This document shows, piece after piece, positions 17,150-25,356 of a stretch of 64,000 bases of DNA. This DNA comes from SOIL31 sp964636815 (GTDB lineage: Bacteria > Babelota > Babeliae > Babelales > Vermiphilaceae), in assembly GCA_964636815.1 (NCBI GenBank), contig CAZWTF010000005.1, positions 46,732-110,731 on the forward strand, written 5' to 3'. The position numbers and the translations under genes are program-made. The stretch's first letter is position 1. The number at the start of each line of letters is the position of its first letter. The notes below the pieces were generated by a model. That model made no database searches. It was given only the letters and a program-made list of their open reading frames with translations, and had not been told where the DNA came from.

Positions 17150-17177
17150 TTGACAAGGCCGCTGTTTTTGTTATTCT
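17150..17177 (+). promoter_or_regulatory. Candidate dnaK promoter
   Basis: TTGACA at 17150-17155 and TATTCT at 17172-17177, spacing 16, 125 bases before the dnaK start. A CTTGAG half-site at 17114-17119 upstream resembles half of the HAIR operator bound by HspR; no CIRCE element is seen. Confidence 0.5.
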
Positions 17178-17301
17178 ATAAAAAGAGCTGTAAAAACAGC
17201 ATAATAACATGGTATATGAGCAACAAGCCGAAGATATATACACAAAAAAGCCATGTGAACATGAATCAATATAGTATAAACAACCAACCAAAAGGATCGA
17301 G

Positions 17302-19182
17302 ATGGCAAAAATAATTGGTATCGATTTAGGTACAACTAACTCGGTAGTAGCATTTATGGAAGGTGGCCAACCTAGAGTAATACCTAACAAAGAAGGCGGA
17401 AATACAACTCCTTCTATCGTTGCGTATACAAAAGATGGCAGCCGTTTAGTGGGTGTTTTGGCAAAACGTCAAGCAGTAACTAATCCAGAAAATACTTTAG
17501 CTTCAGTAAAACGTTTCATTGGTATTAAATACGAAACTGCTGCAAAACAAGCTAAAAACGTATCTTACAAGTTATCACGCAGCGACAATGGCGAAGTTAC
17601 TATTGAAGCACAAAGTAAAAAATTCACTCCACAAGAAATCTCTGCAGCAGTATTAAGCTACCTTAAACAAGCAGCAGAAGATTACCTTGGTCACAAAGTA
17701 ACTGAAGCAGTTATTACTGTTCCTGCATACTTTAATGACGCTCAACGTCAAGCAACAAAAGACGCTGGTAAAATTGCAGGTCTTGATGTTAAACGTATTA
17801 TCAACGAACCAACAGCTGCTGCATTAGCATATGGTGCTGATAAAAAAGGCAACTCAACTATCGCAGTATTTGACTTTGGTGGTGGTACATTCGACGTTTC
17901 AATCTTAGAAATCGCTAACGGCGTTATCGAAGTTAAATCAACCAACGGCGACACAATGCTCGGTGGTGATGATATCGATCACAAACTTATCGACTTCTTA
18001 GTTGAAGAATTCAAAAAAGAACAAGGTATCGATCTTAGCGCAGACAAAATGGCGTTACAACGTCTTAAAGAAGCTGCTGAAAAAGCTAAAATTGAACTTT
18101 CTTCAATGTTAGAAACAGAAATCAACTTACCTTATATCACTGCAGATGCTACTGGACCTAAACATTTCAACACAAAAATATCTCGTGCAAAACTTGAAGC
18201 GCTTTGCGCAGACGTATTTGCTCGTTTAGTAAAACCATGCACACAAGCATTGGCTGATGCTAAATTAACAACTAAAGATATTAATGAAGTTATTCTTGTT
18301 GGTGGTTCAACACGTATCCCTAAAGTACAACAAATTGTTAAAGAAACATTTAACAAAGAACCAAACAAATCAGTAAACCCTGATGAAGTTGTTGCTCTTG
18401 GTGCAGCTTTACAAGGTGGTATTTTAGCTGGTGATGTAACTGACGTATTGCTTCTTGACGTAACACCACTTTCTCTTGGTATTGAAACACTTGGTGGCAT
18501 TGCAACCAAACTTATCATGAGAAACACAACTATCCCTACTCGTAAGTCTCAAGTATTCTCAACAGCAGAAGACGGACAAACAGCTGTGGATATCCGTGTG
18601 GTACAAGGTGAACGTGAATTTGCACGCGACAACAAAATGCTTGGCCAATTTATGTTAGAAGGTATTCCTGCAGCTCCACGTGGCACACCTCAAATCGAAG
18701 TAACATTTGATATTGATGCTAACGGTATTGTAAGTGTATCTGCTAAAGATAAAGCGACTAACAAAGAACAACGCATTGCTATCACAAACAGCAGCGGTTT
18801 ATCAAAAGAAGAAGTTGAGCGCATGGTTGAAGAAGCTAAAGCTCATGAAGATGAAGATAAACAAGCTCGTGAAGCAGTTGAAAAACGTAATCAACTTGAT
18901 AGCACAATCTTGGGTGTTGAAAAAACGCTTAATGAAAACAGAGCTAAACTTTCTCAAGAAGAAATAACTGCAACAGAAGCTGCTCTAGAAAAAGCAAAAG
19001 CTGCTTTAACAGAACATGCTGAACATGCTGCTGGTCTTCAAAGAGCAAATGATGAGTTAACTCAAGCTTCATACAAAATTGCTGAAACATTGTACAAAAA
19101 TCAATCAGCAACTGGTAATGATTCAGCTCAACAACAAGCTCCACAACAAGACGAACCTATCGACGCTGAAATTCAGCAATAA
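17302..19182 (+). CDS. dnaK: Molecular chaperone DnaK (Hsp70)
   Basis: DnaK folds and holds client proteins in an ATP-driven cycle. The 626-residue product has the nucleotide-binding domain signatures IGIDLGTTNS near residue 4, FDFGGGTFDVS near 190 and VILVGGSTRIPKVQ near 330, a substrate-binding domain from about 390 and a helical lid ending in a Gln-rich tail with DEPIDAEIQQ. AAAAGGATCGAG precedes the ATG. It stands alone, without grpE or dnaJ nearby, and a strong terminator follows. Confidence 0.98.
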   Translation: MAKIIGIDLGTTNSVVAFMEGGQPRVIPNKEGGNTTPSIVAYTKDGSRLVGVLAKRQAVTNPENTLASVKRFIGIKYETAAKQAKNVSYKLSRSDNGEVTIEAQSKKFTPQEISAAVLSYLKQAAEDYLGHKVTEAVITVPAYFNDAQRQATKDAGKIAGLDVKRIINEPTAAALAYGADKKGNSTIAVFDFGGGTFDVSILEIANGVIEVKSTNGDTMLGGDDIDHKLIDFLVEEFKKEQGIDLSADKMALQRLKEAAEKAKIELSSMLETEINLPYITADATGPKHFNTKISRAKLEALCADVFARLVKPCTQALADAKLTTKDINEVILVGGSTRIPKVQQIVKETFNKEPNKSVNPDEVVALGAALQGGILAGDVTDVLLLDVTPLSLGIETLGGIATKLIMRNTTIPTRKSQVFSTAEDGQTAVDIRVVQGEREFARDNKMLGQFMLEGIPAAPRGTPQIEVTFDIDANGIVSVSAKDKATNKEQRIAITNSSGLSKEEVERMVEEAKAHEDEDKQAREAVEKRNQLDSTILGVEKTLNENRAKLSQEEITATEAALEKAKAALTEHAEHAAGLQRANDELTQASYKIAETLYKNQSATGNDSAQQQAPQQDEPIDAEIQQ

Positions 19183-19226
19183 TAATATACTTGCCCTTTT
19201 AGGGTATCCCATCACGAATGACTCAA

Positions 19227-19260
19227 AAATCCCCCGGACCAAACCGGGGGATTTCTTTTA
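19227..19260 (+). terminator. Rho-independent terminator after dnaK
   Basis: AAATCCCCCGG at 19227-19237 pairs with CCGGGGGATTT at 19244-19254, loop of 6, followed by CTTTTA. Confidence 0.9.
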
Positions 19261-19328
19261 TTATCATCTCTTTTGAATAAATACATTTGCATGATATTCT
19301 TGAGGAAAAACAAAAAAAAGAAATCAAA

Positions 19329-19976
19329 ATGTTACTATACGAACGCATTTTATTCAGCTCACTTTTTATATTAACTTCTCTTAATATATCTGCATTTCCA
19401 CCCGGAGGCCCAGTACCAAGTGACCCTCGCCCAAGAATCACATTGTATTATCATGAGCACATTTTTTACGACCACCCTATCACATATGCATTATTTTTTA
19501 CGCGAATGATGCTAGAAAAAGAAATTATCGTCACAGACATCCGCAATAGAATACTTCAATACTGTATATATTTAAAAAATAAAGATTTTTTAGAAAAATT
19601 TCCTTATCAAAAAACATGGATCGACCTTTGTATTCCGGTACAATACCAATATCTACTCACATCACAACAACTAAATACATTAGGTAATGTATTACTAAGT
19701 AATGTATTCGCAAACAAACCAAAAGATAGTTGTACTCATAAACTGTATTATCGTTTACCATCAAAAAAAGATTATGAACTTTTCTTACAATTGCCAGTCC
19801 AACTAAGAATTTGTCTAACAAAATTACCAACAGATCCTACTAAAAATATTAATAAAAAAAAAGAGCTACTTGTCCTCAATAGTAGTCGCACCGAATATCA
19901 TAGAAAACCTATCCTTCCTAAAAAAAAGAAAACTAAACTGCTCACGTTAAAAAAACACAAAAACGGCAAAAAATAA
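19329..19976 (+). CDS. Exported protein of unknown function, duplicate copy 1
   Basis: The 215-residue product starts with a signal peptide (MLLYERILFSSLFILTSLN, ending ISA). The middle (residues about 35-122) is nearly identical to the next gene. The C-terminus is highly basic (many Lys) and carries one copy of a motif ELLVLNSSRTEYHRKP. An SKKDYELFLQLP segment also occurs in the gene at 21725. The ribosome binding site is weak (AAGAAATCAAA), whereas the sister gene has AAGGAATCAAG. The ATG at 19329 is preferred over 19287, which would place 14 charged residues before the signal peptide. Confidence 0.75.
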   Translation: MLLYERILFSSLFILTSLNISAFPPGGPVPSDPRPRITLYYHEHIFYDHPITYALFFTRMMLEKEIIVTDIRNRILQYCIYLKNKDFLEKFPYQKTWIDLCIPVQYQYLLTSQQLNTLGNVLLSNVFANKPKDSCTHKLYYRLPSKKDYELFLQLPVQLRICLTKLPTDPTKNINKKKELLVLNSSRTEYHRKPILPKKKKTKLLTLKKHKNGKK

Positions 19977-20358
19977 AAAAAAAAGGAATCAAGATGTTAC
20001 TGCATAAATCTATTTTATTCGGCACACTTTTCATATGTACTTCTCTTAACATGTATGCTATGTGGCCTAGATTTCCAGATGATGATGAACCTCGCACAAG
20101 AATCACATTGTATTATCATAAGGACATTTTTTACGACCACCCTATCACATATGCATTATTTTTTACGCGAATGATGCTAGAAAAAGAAATTATCGTCACA
20201 GACATCCGCAATAGAATACTTCAATACTGTATATATTTAAAAAATAAAGATTTTTTAGAAAAATTTCCTTATCAAAAAACATGGCTCGACCTTTGTATTC
20301 CGGTACAATACCAATATCTACTCACATCACAACAACTCAATACATTAGGCAATGTATT
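19432..20358 (+). repeat. 262-bp direct duplication (19432-19693 and 20097-20358)
   Basis: The two blocks align without gaps at an offset of 665 bases and show about five differences by eye. They are the shared cores of the two adjacent exported-protein genes. Confidence 0.9.
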
Positions 20359-20755
20359 TAGAAACACACCAAAAGAGATTGCTTTGTACACTGTATCAAG
20401 AAATAACGGACATAAAGAATACAATCTCAAATCTCATAACCTATATTATCTTTTACCATCAAAAAAAGATTATAAACTTTTCTTACAACTACCAATCGCA
20501 GTAAGAATTTGTCTAACACAATTACCAACAGATCCTACTAAAATTAATAAAACCAAAGAGATACTTGTCCTCAATAGCAGTCGCATCGAATATCATAAAA
20601 AACCTAACCCTTATCCCCCTAATGATATTAATAAAAAAAAAGAGATACTTATTCTCAATAGCAATCGCACCGAATATCACAGAAAACCTATGCTTCCCGA
20701 ACAAAAGAAAACAAAATTGCTCACATTTAAAAAACACAAAAACAGTAAAAAGTAA
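19994..20755 (+). CDS. Exported protein of unknown function, duplicate copy 2
   Basis: The 253-residue product has a signal peptide ending LNMYA, then Met-Trp, and the same core as copy 1. It differs at the N-terminus of the mature protein and in the C-terminus, where the motif (K/T)KEI(L)(V/I)LNS(S/N)R occurs twice (about residues 190-205 and 218-233), a further internal duplication. AAAAGGAATCAAG precedes the ATG. The tail is very Lys-rich. Function unknown. Confidence 0.78.
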   Translation: MLLHKSILFGTLFICTSLNMYAMWPRFPDDDEPRTRITLYYHKDIFYDHPITYALFFTRMMLEKEIIVTDIRNRILQYCIYLKNKDFLEKFPYQKTWLDLCIPVQYQYLLTSQQLNTLGNVFRNTPKEIALYTVSRNNGHKEYNLKSHNLYYLLPSKKDYKLFLQLPIAVRICLTQLPTDPTKINKTKEILVLNSSRIEYHKKPNPYPPNDINKKKEILILNSNRTEYHRKPMLPEQKKTKLLTFKKHKNSKK

Positions 20756-20784
20756 AAAAAATAATATCTACCAACAACTTTGTT

Positions 20785-20810
20785 CCCCGGTCAAACACCG
20801 GGGATTTTTA
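20785..20810. terminator. Terminator between convergent genes
   Basis: CCCCGG at 20785-20790 pairs with CCGGGG at 20798-20803, then ATTTTTATT. It ends the plus-strand gene and touches the stop of the minus-strand hydrolase. Confidence 0.85.
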
Positions 20811-21641
20811 TTGTTTAACAAACTCTAACAAGTCTGCATTCACCTTATCTTTTAATGTTGAACACAAGCCATGCGGCGCTCCAGAATAAACTTTTAAAAT
20901 AGAACCTTTAATCATGTTAACTGATAATTTACCAGAAATATCAAGCGGAACAATTTGATCATCATCACCTTGTATAATCAATGTTGGCACATCAATCTTA
21001 GTAAGATCTTGTCTAAAATCAGTTTCAGAAAATACTGCAATACAGTCATACATAGCATTAAAACCACCCATCATTCCTTGCAACCAAAAACTATCTATTA
21101 ATCCTTGCGAAAGATGAGTATTTGGTCTATTGCCCCCAAAAAATGGTAATGCTAATTCTTTAAAAAATTGCGAACGATCTTTAAGTGTATTTTTACGAAG
21201 ATCATCAAAAATTTTTTGATCTAACCCATGTGGATTTGTATCTGTTTTAACCATCAATGGTGGCACAGCGCTAATCAATACAACTTTTGCAACGCGCTTT
21301 ATACCGTGTCGAGCAATATAGCGCACAACTTCACCGCCACCCGTTGAATGTCCAACATGAATTACATCATTCAAATCTAATGCTTCAATAAGCTTTGCCA
21401 AATCATCAGCATATGTATCCATATCATTACCTTGCCAGGGCTGACTTGAACGCCCATGACCACGCCGATCATGTGCAATGCAACGATATCCATGTTGCGC
21501 TAAAAACAGCATCTGATCATCCCAAGCATCTGCTGTTAATGGCCAACCATGACTAAACACAATCGGTTGACCCGCTCCCCAATCTTTGTAATATAATTGT
21601 ATATCAGCTGCATGTTCTTTACCCACTACAATATAACTCAT
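20808..21641 (-). CDS. Alpha/beta hydrolase, chloroperoxidase-like
   Basis: The 277-residue protein is typical of cofactor-free haloperoxidase/esterase-type alpha/beta hydrolases. The oxyanion region is FSHGWPLTADAWDDQ near residue 29, the nucleophile elbow is GHSTGGGE near 97, the acid lies in GDDDQIVPLD near 225 and the His in GAPHGLC near 255. No signal peptide is seen, so it acts in the cytosol. GAGGAGTTGTA precedes the ATG. The natural substrate cannot be told from sequence. Confidence 0.9.
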   Translation of the reverse strand: MSYIVVGKEHAADIQLYYKDWGAGQPIVFSHGWPLTADAWDDQMLFLAQHGYRCIAHDRRGHGRSSQPWQGNDMDTYADDLAKLIEALDLNDVIHVGHSTGGGEVVRYIARHGIKRVAKVVLISAVPPLMVKTDTNPHGLDQKIFDDLRKNTLKDRSQFFKELALPFFGGNRPNTHLSQGLIDSFWLQGMMGGFNAMYDCIAVFSETDFRQDLTKIDVPTLIIQGDDDQIVPLDISGKLSVNMIKGSILKVYSGAPHGLCSTLKDKVNADLLEFVKQ

Positions 21642-21724
21642 TACAACTCCTCAAAAAGGATAGAATCAAAAATATTTATGTAGTATTATAAACACACAAA
21701 AAACAACAATAACAAGGATCACAA

Positions 21725-22156
21725 GTGATACCACGCATACTTCTTTTCTGCAGCATATTTTTTATAGTGAATACATCATATAGCATGGAAATTGTAAAAA
21801 AAACAAACACTAAACATAAAGAAACTTTATCCCTAGAACAACAAAATCATATCTTAGAAAAACTTTCTAGAACTACAATTATAAAACTAGATAAATACGG
21901 TACATTTTACGCTTTTTACTCAAAAAAAAATTATAAACAATTTCTAACATTACCAAGAGAAGTAAGAGAACTCATCGCTCATCCTTCAAACAATACAGTA
22001 GGAATTATACAACAAAAATCAAAATGGAGTTGGAATTCTCCAAGCTACATGGGAACAATTATCAAACTAAAATTGATTATCCCAGAGAATAATAACAAAA
22101 AAACATTTTCACCAAAAATACTCCTAAGACAAGATGGATGGTGCTACTGTGCTTAA
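21725..22156 (+). CDS. Small exported protein related to the 19329/19994 pair
   Basis: A GTG start at 21725 has AAGGA 6 bases upstream. The 143-residue product has a signal peptide ending TSYS and then Met-Glu. The segment YSKKNYKQFLTLPREVRELI near residues 70-89 resembles PSKKDYKLFLQLP-VRICL of the neighbouring duplicated pair, so it may be a diverged third member. Function unknown. Confidence 0.7.
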   Translation: MIPRILLFCSIFFIVNTSYSMEIVKKTNTKHKETLSLEQQNHILEKLSRTTIIKLDKYGTFYAFYSKKNYKQFLTLPREVRELIAHPSNNTVGIIQQKSKWSWNSPSYMGTIIKLKLIIPENNNKKTFSPKILLRQDGWCYCA

Positions 22157-22238
22157 AAAATAAATTGATTGAAAAAAACAGCTCCTCCAACGTATGATAG
22201 TGACAATAAAAAATGCTATCAAAACAAAGGAGGTAGAT

Positions 22239-23771
22239 ATGAGGACTGTATCATTTCGTAAAATAATAATTATTGCATCATATTGCGCATTCATATCACC
22301 TATAATACATGCGATGGAGATACTTCCATCAAAAAAACATAAAAGCGATAACACATCAGTTATGCGTTATGACGGTATTAGCCAAAGCGAAAAAGCTTTT
22401 CTGCAACAACGCTTACCCATTGTAAAAGCTGCATTAGAAAAAATGCTCAACCGTTCACTTAATGAAAAACAAATCCCTAAAATCGCAATGATCGGCAGCG
22501 GAGGTGGATACAGAGCAATGCTATGTACAACTGGTTCACTATGCGCTGCAAACAAAATAGGCCTTCTTGATGCAACTACGTATGTAACAGCATTATCTGG
22601 TTCTACGTGGGCTGTTGCTCCATGGATTTCCACTGGCAAACCAATAGAAGAATTTAGAAAGTATATTCAAAAATGTATCGCTAAACCATTTACAGAATCA
22701 ACCCTTCTAGAAAAAAATTTGATGTTTGTAGCAATGTTAAAAAAAATAAATAAAAAACCATTTACTCCCGTAGATATATATGGTTTTTGTTTAGCAAATA
22801 GATTGTTAAAATCTTTAGGAATAGAACGTCAAGAGGCTACCTTATCAGATCAAGCAAACAGAATTGCACAAGGTGCATATCCTTACCCTATTTACACTGC
22901 AATTGACGGTAGAGAAACAATCGTAACAGGACAAACGTGGTATGAATTTACCCCACATACCATTGGTGATCGCACCAATAATATCCACATACCTACAACA
23001 TCATATGGTAGCAAATTTGAACAAGGAGAATTAAAAAAATATTGCCCAGAAAAATCAGTTGGTTACCAAATGGGAACATATGGGTCTGCATTTGGGGCAA
23101 ACATTCGTGATATAATAGAAAATATTATAAAAGATCCTATTACACAAAAAGAAATTGAAGCTCTTATACCAGATGAAATAGAAGGAGAAAGACTTCCTTT
23201 CTATGCAACAGTACCAAATCATATGTACAAAATGGATAACATTGCTGACTCAACTTTATCCGCTCAAAAATATATGAATTTTGTTGATGCGGGACTTGAA
23301 TTTAACTTACCTTATCCACCTGTGAGCGGCCTATGTACAGAACGCGCTCCAGAAATTCTTATTTTTCTGGATGCATCAGGCGGCAACATGGGAAAACAAT
23401 TAAAAAAAGTAGCCAAATATGCCAAAGAACACAACCGCCCTTTCCCTGCTATAGAAAGCGATCTTCTTGGCACAGAAACATGCACTATTTTTAAAGATGA
23501 AAACAATCCAGATGCTCCTGTTGTAATCTATCTGCCACGCATCAGCGATAAAAATTCATGGGAAAAACACAAGTCAGATCCAGAATTTGCTGGTTACAAT
23601 TTATCCGATTTTGATCTTGATTATCAAACTAAAGAGGGATATTGTGAAACAATAAATTTTCAATACACTCCTGAACATTCTGAGTTAGTAATGAATCAAA
23701 CAGAGTTCAATATGCTTGTGAACAAAGATAAAATTATTGAAGCAATTAGATGGGCTATTGATAGAAAATAG
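22239..23771 (+). CDS. Exported cPLA2-type phospholipase
   Basis: The 510-residue product has a signal peptide (MRTVSFRKIIII, ending PIIHA) followed by Met-Glu, then a catalytic domain like eukaryotic cytosolic phospholipase A2 (PF01735). The oxyanion loop GSGGGYRAM is near residue 86, the nucleophile elbow TALSGSTW near 118 and the catalytic Asp in VDAGLEFNLPYPP near 350. AAAGGAGG lies 5 bases before the ATG; the frame upstream to 22194 is not needed. Such an enzyme would cleave host membrane phospholipids. The family is rare in bacteria, so transfer from a host is a reasonable inference. Confidence 0.85.
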   Translation: MRTVSFRKIIIIASYCAFISPIIHAMEILPSKKHKSDNTSVMRYDGISQSEKAFLQQRLPIVKAALEKMLNRSLNEKQIPKIAMIGSGGGYRAMLCTTGSLCAANKIGLLDATTYVTALSGSTWAVAPWISTGKPIEEFRKYIQKCIAKPFTESTLLEKNLMFVAMLKKINKKPFTPVDIYGFCLANRLLKSLGIERQEATLSDQANRIAQGAYPYPIYTAIDGRETIVTGQTWYEFTPHTIGDRTNNIHIPTTSYGSKFEQGELKKYCPEKSVGYQMGTYGSAFGANIRDIIENIIKDPITQKEIEALIPDEIEGERLPFYATVPNHMYKMDNIADSTLSAQKYMNFVDAGLEFNLPYPPVSGLCTERAPEILIFLDASGGNMGKQLKKVAKYAKEHNRPFPAIESDLLGTETCTIFKDENNPDAPVVIYLPRISDKNSWEKHKSDPEFAGYNLSDFDLDYQTKEGYCETINFQYTPEHSELVMNQTEFNMLVNKDKIIEAIRWAIDRK

Positions 23772-23777
23772 CAACAC

Positions 23778-23812
23778 AAAAAAGCCTTTGGAAAAACCCG
23801 AAGGCTTTTTTA
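23778..23812 (+). terminator. Rho-independent terminator
   Basis: AAAAAGCCTT pairs with AAGGCTTTTT across a short loop, followed by further T, just after the cPLA2-like gene. Confidence 0.8.
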
Positions 23813-23848
23813 TTTAATTTTTTTAATTACCACAAAGTAGGAACATAC

Positions 23849-24772
23849 TTAGGATGAAATACTTACTTCTATAGAACCATCTTCTTTTTGGGATACTTCC
23901 TTTAAAGGAGGAACATACTCAGCACGAACAACAAGAGCTGAGATACTTAACTTTATAGACCCATCTTCTTCTTGTGGTACTTCTTTAAAATATTCATCAA
24001 TAATATCATTAAAGAATTCTTCATGTCTTTCTTCTGGAATTCTATCAATTTGCGCGGGAATAGCACTCATCCAATTAATGAATTCTTGTCTATTTTTAAA
24101 CACGTGAGGCACTTCTTTTTTTTCCACAAGCTCTTCTGTTAACCTTGCTATTTTCAGCCAAGACCTTACTTTTGCTTCATTAGCAGGGTAAAAAGGGACT
24201 TCATAATCTATAAAAAAATCTTTCCATTTATCATGCGTAGCCATACCAAAACGAGCACGTAAATACGGGCTATCTTCATGTGCAAGACCAGCTCTTATTT
24301 TCCCTCCATAAGCTAACAAGAATGCAATATTCTTAAACGCTTGTTCTTGTTCTTTTACCCATGATAATGATGAAAACGCAGTTACCAGATCATATGCATT
24401 GTGATATCCGTGTTCTCCTACCACTTGATACGGATATTTTATGTCTGAAATATCTAAAACATCAAAACTAAGATTGGGTTGTTGATGCATACTGCGAGCA
24501 TGTTGTACCATGTTTTCTGACTTATCAATACCTTTAACAGATCCATGCGGAACTTTTTTTGCAATTTCAGCTGTGACTCTTCCATCGCCACATCCAATAT
24601 CAAGCACTTTTTCATTACCCATAAACTCTATATTTGATAATGCTCGCATAGCTGCATTAAATTGTAATTCAGAATTACGCTGATATTTCTTAGCATTCCA
24701 ATCATTCTTCTTTTCCATGCCATTAATTGCATGAATCGATATACATAAAGCCAACACATAATATTTGTTCAC
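23849..24772 (-). CDS. Exported SAM-dependent methyltransferase
   Basis: The GTG at 24772 follows AAAAGGG. The first 18 residues form a short signal peptide (NKYYVLALCISIHAING) before Met-Glu. The rest is a class I methyltransferase: motif I VLDIGCGDGRV near residue 58, an acidic residue in VKGIDKSENM and post-motifs as in trans-aconitate methyltransferase-like enzymes. The C-terminus carries an imperfect duplication of DGSIKLSIS (as DGSIEVSIS). SAM is scarce outside the cytosol, so export suggests action in a host cell. The substrate is unknown. Confidence 0.78.
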   Translation of the reverse strand: MNKYYVLALCISIHAINGMEKKNDWNAKKYQRNSELQFNAAMRALSNIEFMGNEKVLDIGCGDGRVTAEIAKKVPHGSVKGIDKSENMVQHARSMHQQPNLSFDVLDISDIKYPYQVVGEHGYHNAYDLVTAFSSLSWVKEQEQAFKNIAFLLAYGGKIRAGLAHEDSPYLRARFGMATHDKWKDFFIDYEVPFYPANEAKVRSWLKIARLTEELVEKKEVPHVFKNRQEFINWMSAIPAQIDRIPEERHEEFFNDIIDEYFKEVPQEEDGSIKLSISALVVRAEYVPPLKEVSQKEDGSIEVSISS

Positions 24773-24827
24773 ATGAACCCTTTTTTTTTAAAAAAAAATT
24801 ATCATGCGCATATCATACAATGCTCAT

Positions 24828-24860
24828 AAAAAAAAGCCCAGCATAAATGCCGAGCTTTTT
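24828..24860 (-). terminator. Rho-independent terminator for the small membrane protein gene
   Basis: On the minus strand GCTCGGCA pairs with TGCTGGGC (two G-T pairs) around TTTA, followed by eight T. It lies 42 bases beyond the stop at 24902. Confidence 0.7.
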
Positions 24861-24901
24861 ATCACAAAAAAACCTCGTCGAGGTCTCTTAATTTATTTTT
24901 C

Positions 24902-25165
24902 TTACATATGTGACGATTTGTTGCAGTTACAAGGACACATTCCGCATCCTGGGCAACACATAAAGCCTTTAATAAACATAGCAAAGCTAATAATACCAGA
25001 AATACCTACAATCCACACAGCTGGTACAACCAAGCCTGGCATTGTATTCATCATCCAAGCAAAGAAATCATAGCCATATAAACCAGTTAACATATTGATA
25101 GAAGCAAATGCAGTAATTACCCACGTTGCCATACCGACCATCTTCATCATAGGTGAATGCATCAT
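24902..25165 (-). CDS. Small two-helix membrane protein with Cys-rich tail
   Basis: The 87-residue protein has two predicted membrane helices (about residues 10-30 and 43-66) and ends in CCPGCGMCPCNCNKSSH, six Cys within 13 residues, suggesting metal binding. The N-terminus has several Met and one His. AAAAAAGGAG precedes the ATG at a spacing of 10. I do not recognise the family. It is a single gene with its own terminator. Confidence 0.75.
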   Translation of the reverse strand: MMHSPMMKMVGMATWVITAFASINMLTGLYGYDFFAWMMNTMPGLVVPAVWIVGISGIISFAMFIKGFMCCPGCGMCPCNCNKSSHM

Positions 25166-25356
25166 AATAAAACCACTCCTTTTTTGAGAACACTATATAA
25201 ACAACTCTATTCCCAGTATTAGCACACCCCATTTTTTTGTGCAATAAAAAATGTAACGCATTAAAAAAATTGCGTAAAACAGCTTTTTAACGCACACTAA
25301 ACAATAGATAATCACTCAGAAATCCCTATAAAAAATCAAACTAAGAAAGTAACTTA

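Larger units (their letters stand above)
15736..17301. other. Long non-coding region before dnaK
   Basis: About 1.55 kb without a credible gene. It holds a palindromic-element copy at 16139-16173, a pyrimidine-rich low-complexity tract at about 16174-16780, GC-rich inverted repeats at 16765-16926, a 13-base direct repeat at 16927 and 17028, and the dnaK promoter region near 17150. Two frames in the tract (16182-16469 and 16566-17057) encode Leu/Phe/Tyr low-complexity sequence and are not believed to be genes. Confidence 0.75.

Noticed and set aside
17187..17200. Small palindrome GCTGT-AAAA-ACAGC in the dnaK leader as a CIRCE operator
   Set aside because: It lacks the TTAGCACTC/GAGTGCTAA arms and is too short.
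24804..25073. Plus-strand ORF opposite the small membrane protein gene
   Set aside because: It is the complement of a gene with a good ribosome binding site and terminator, and has neither itself.
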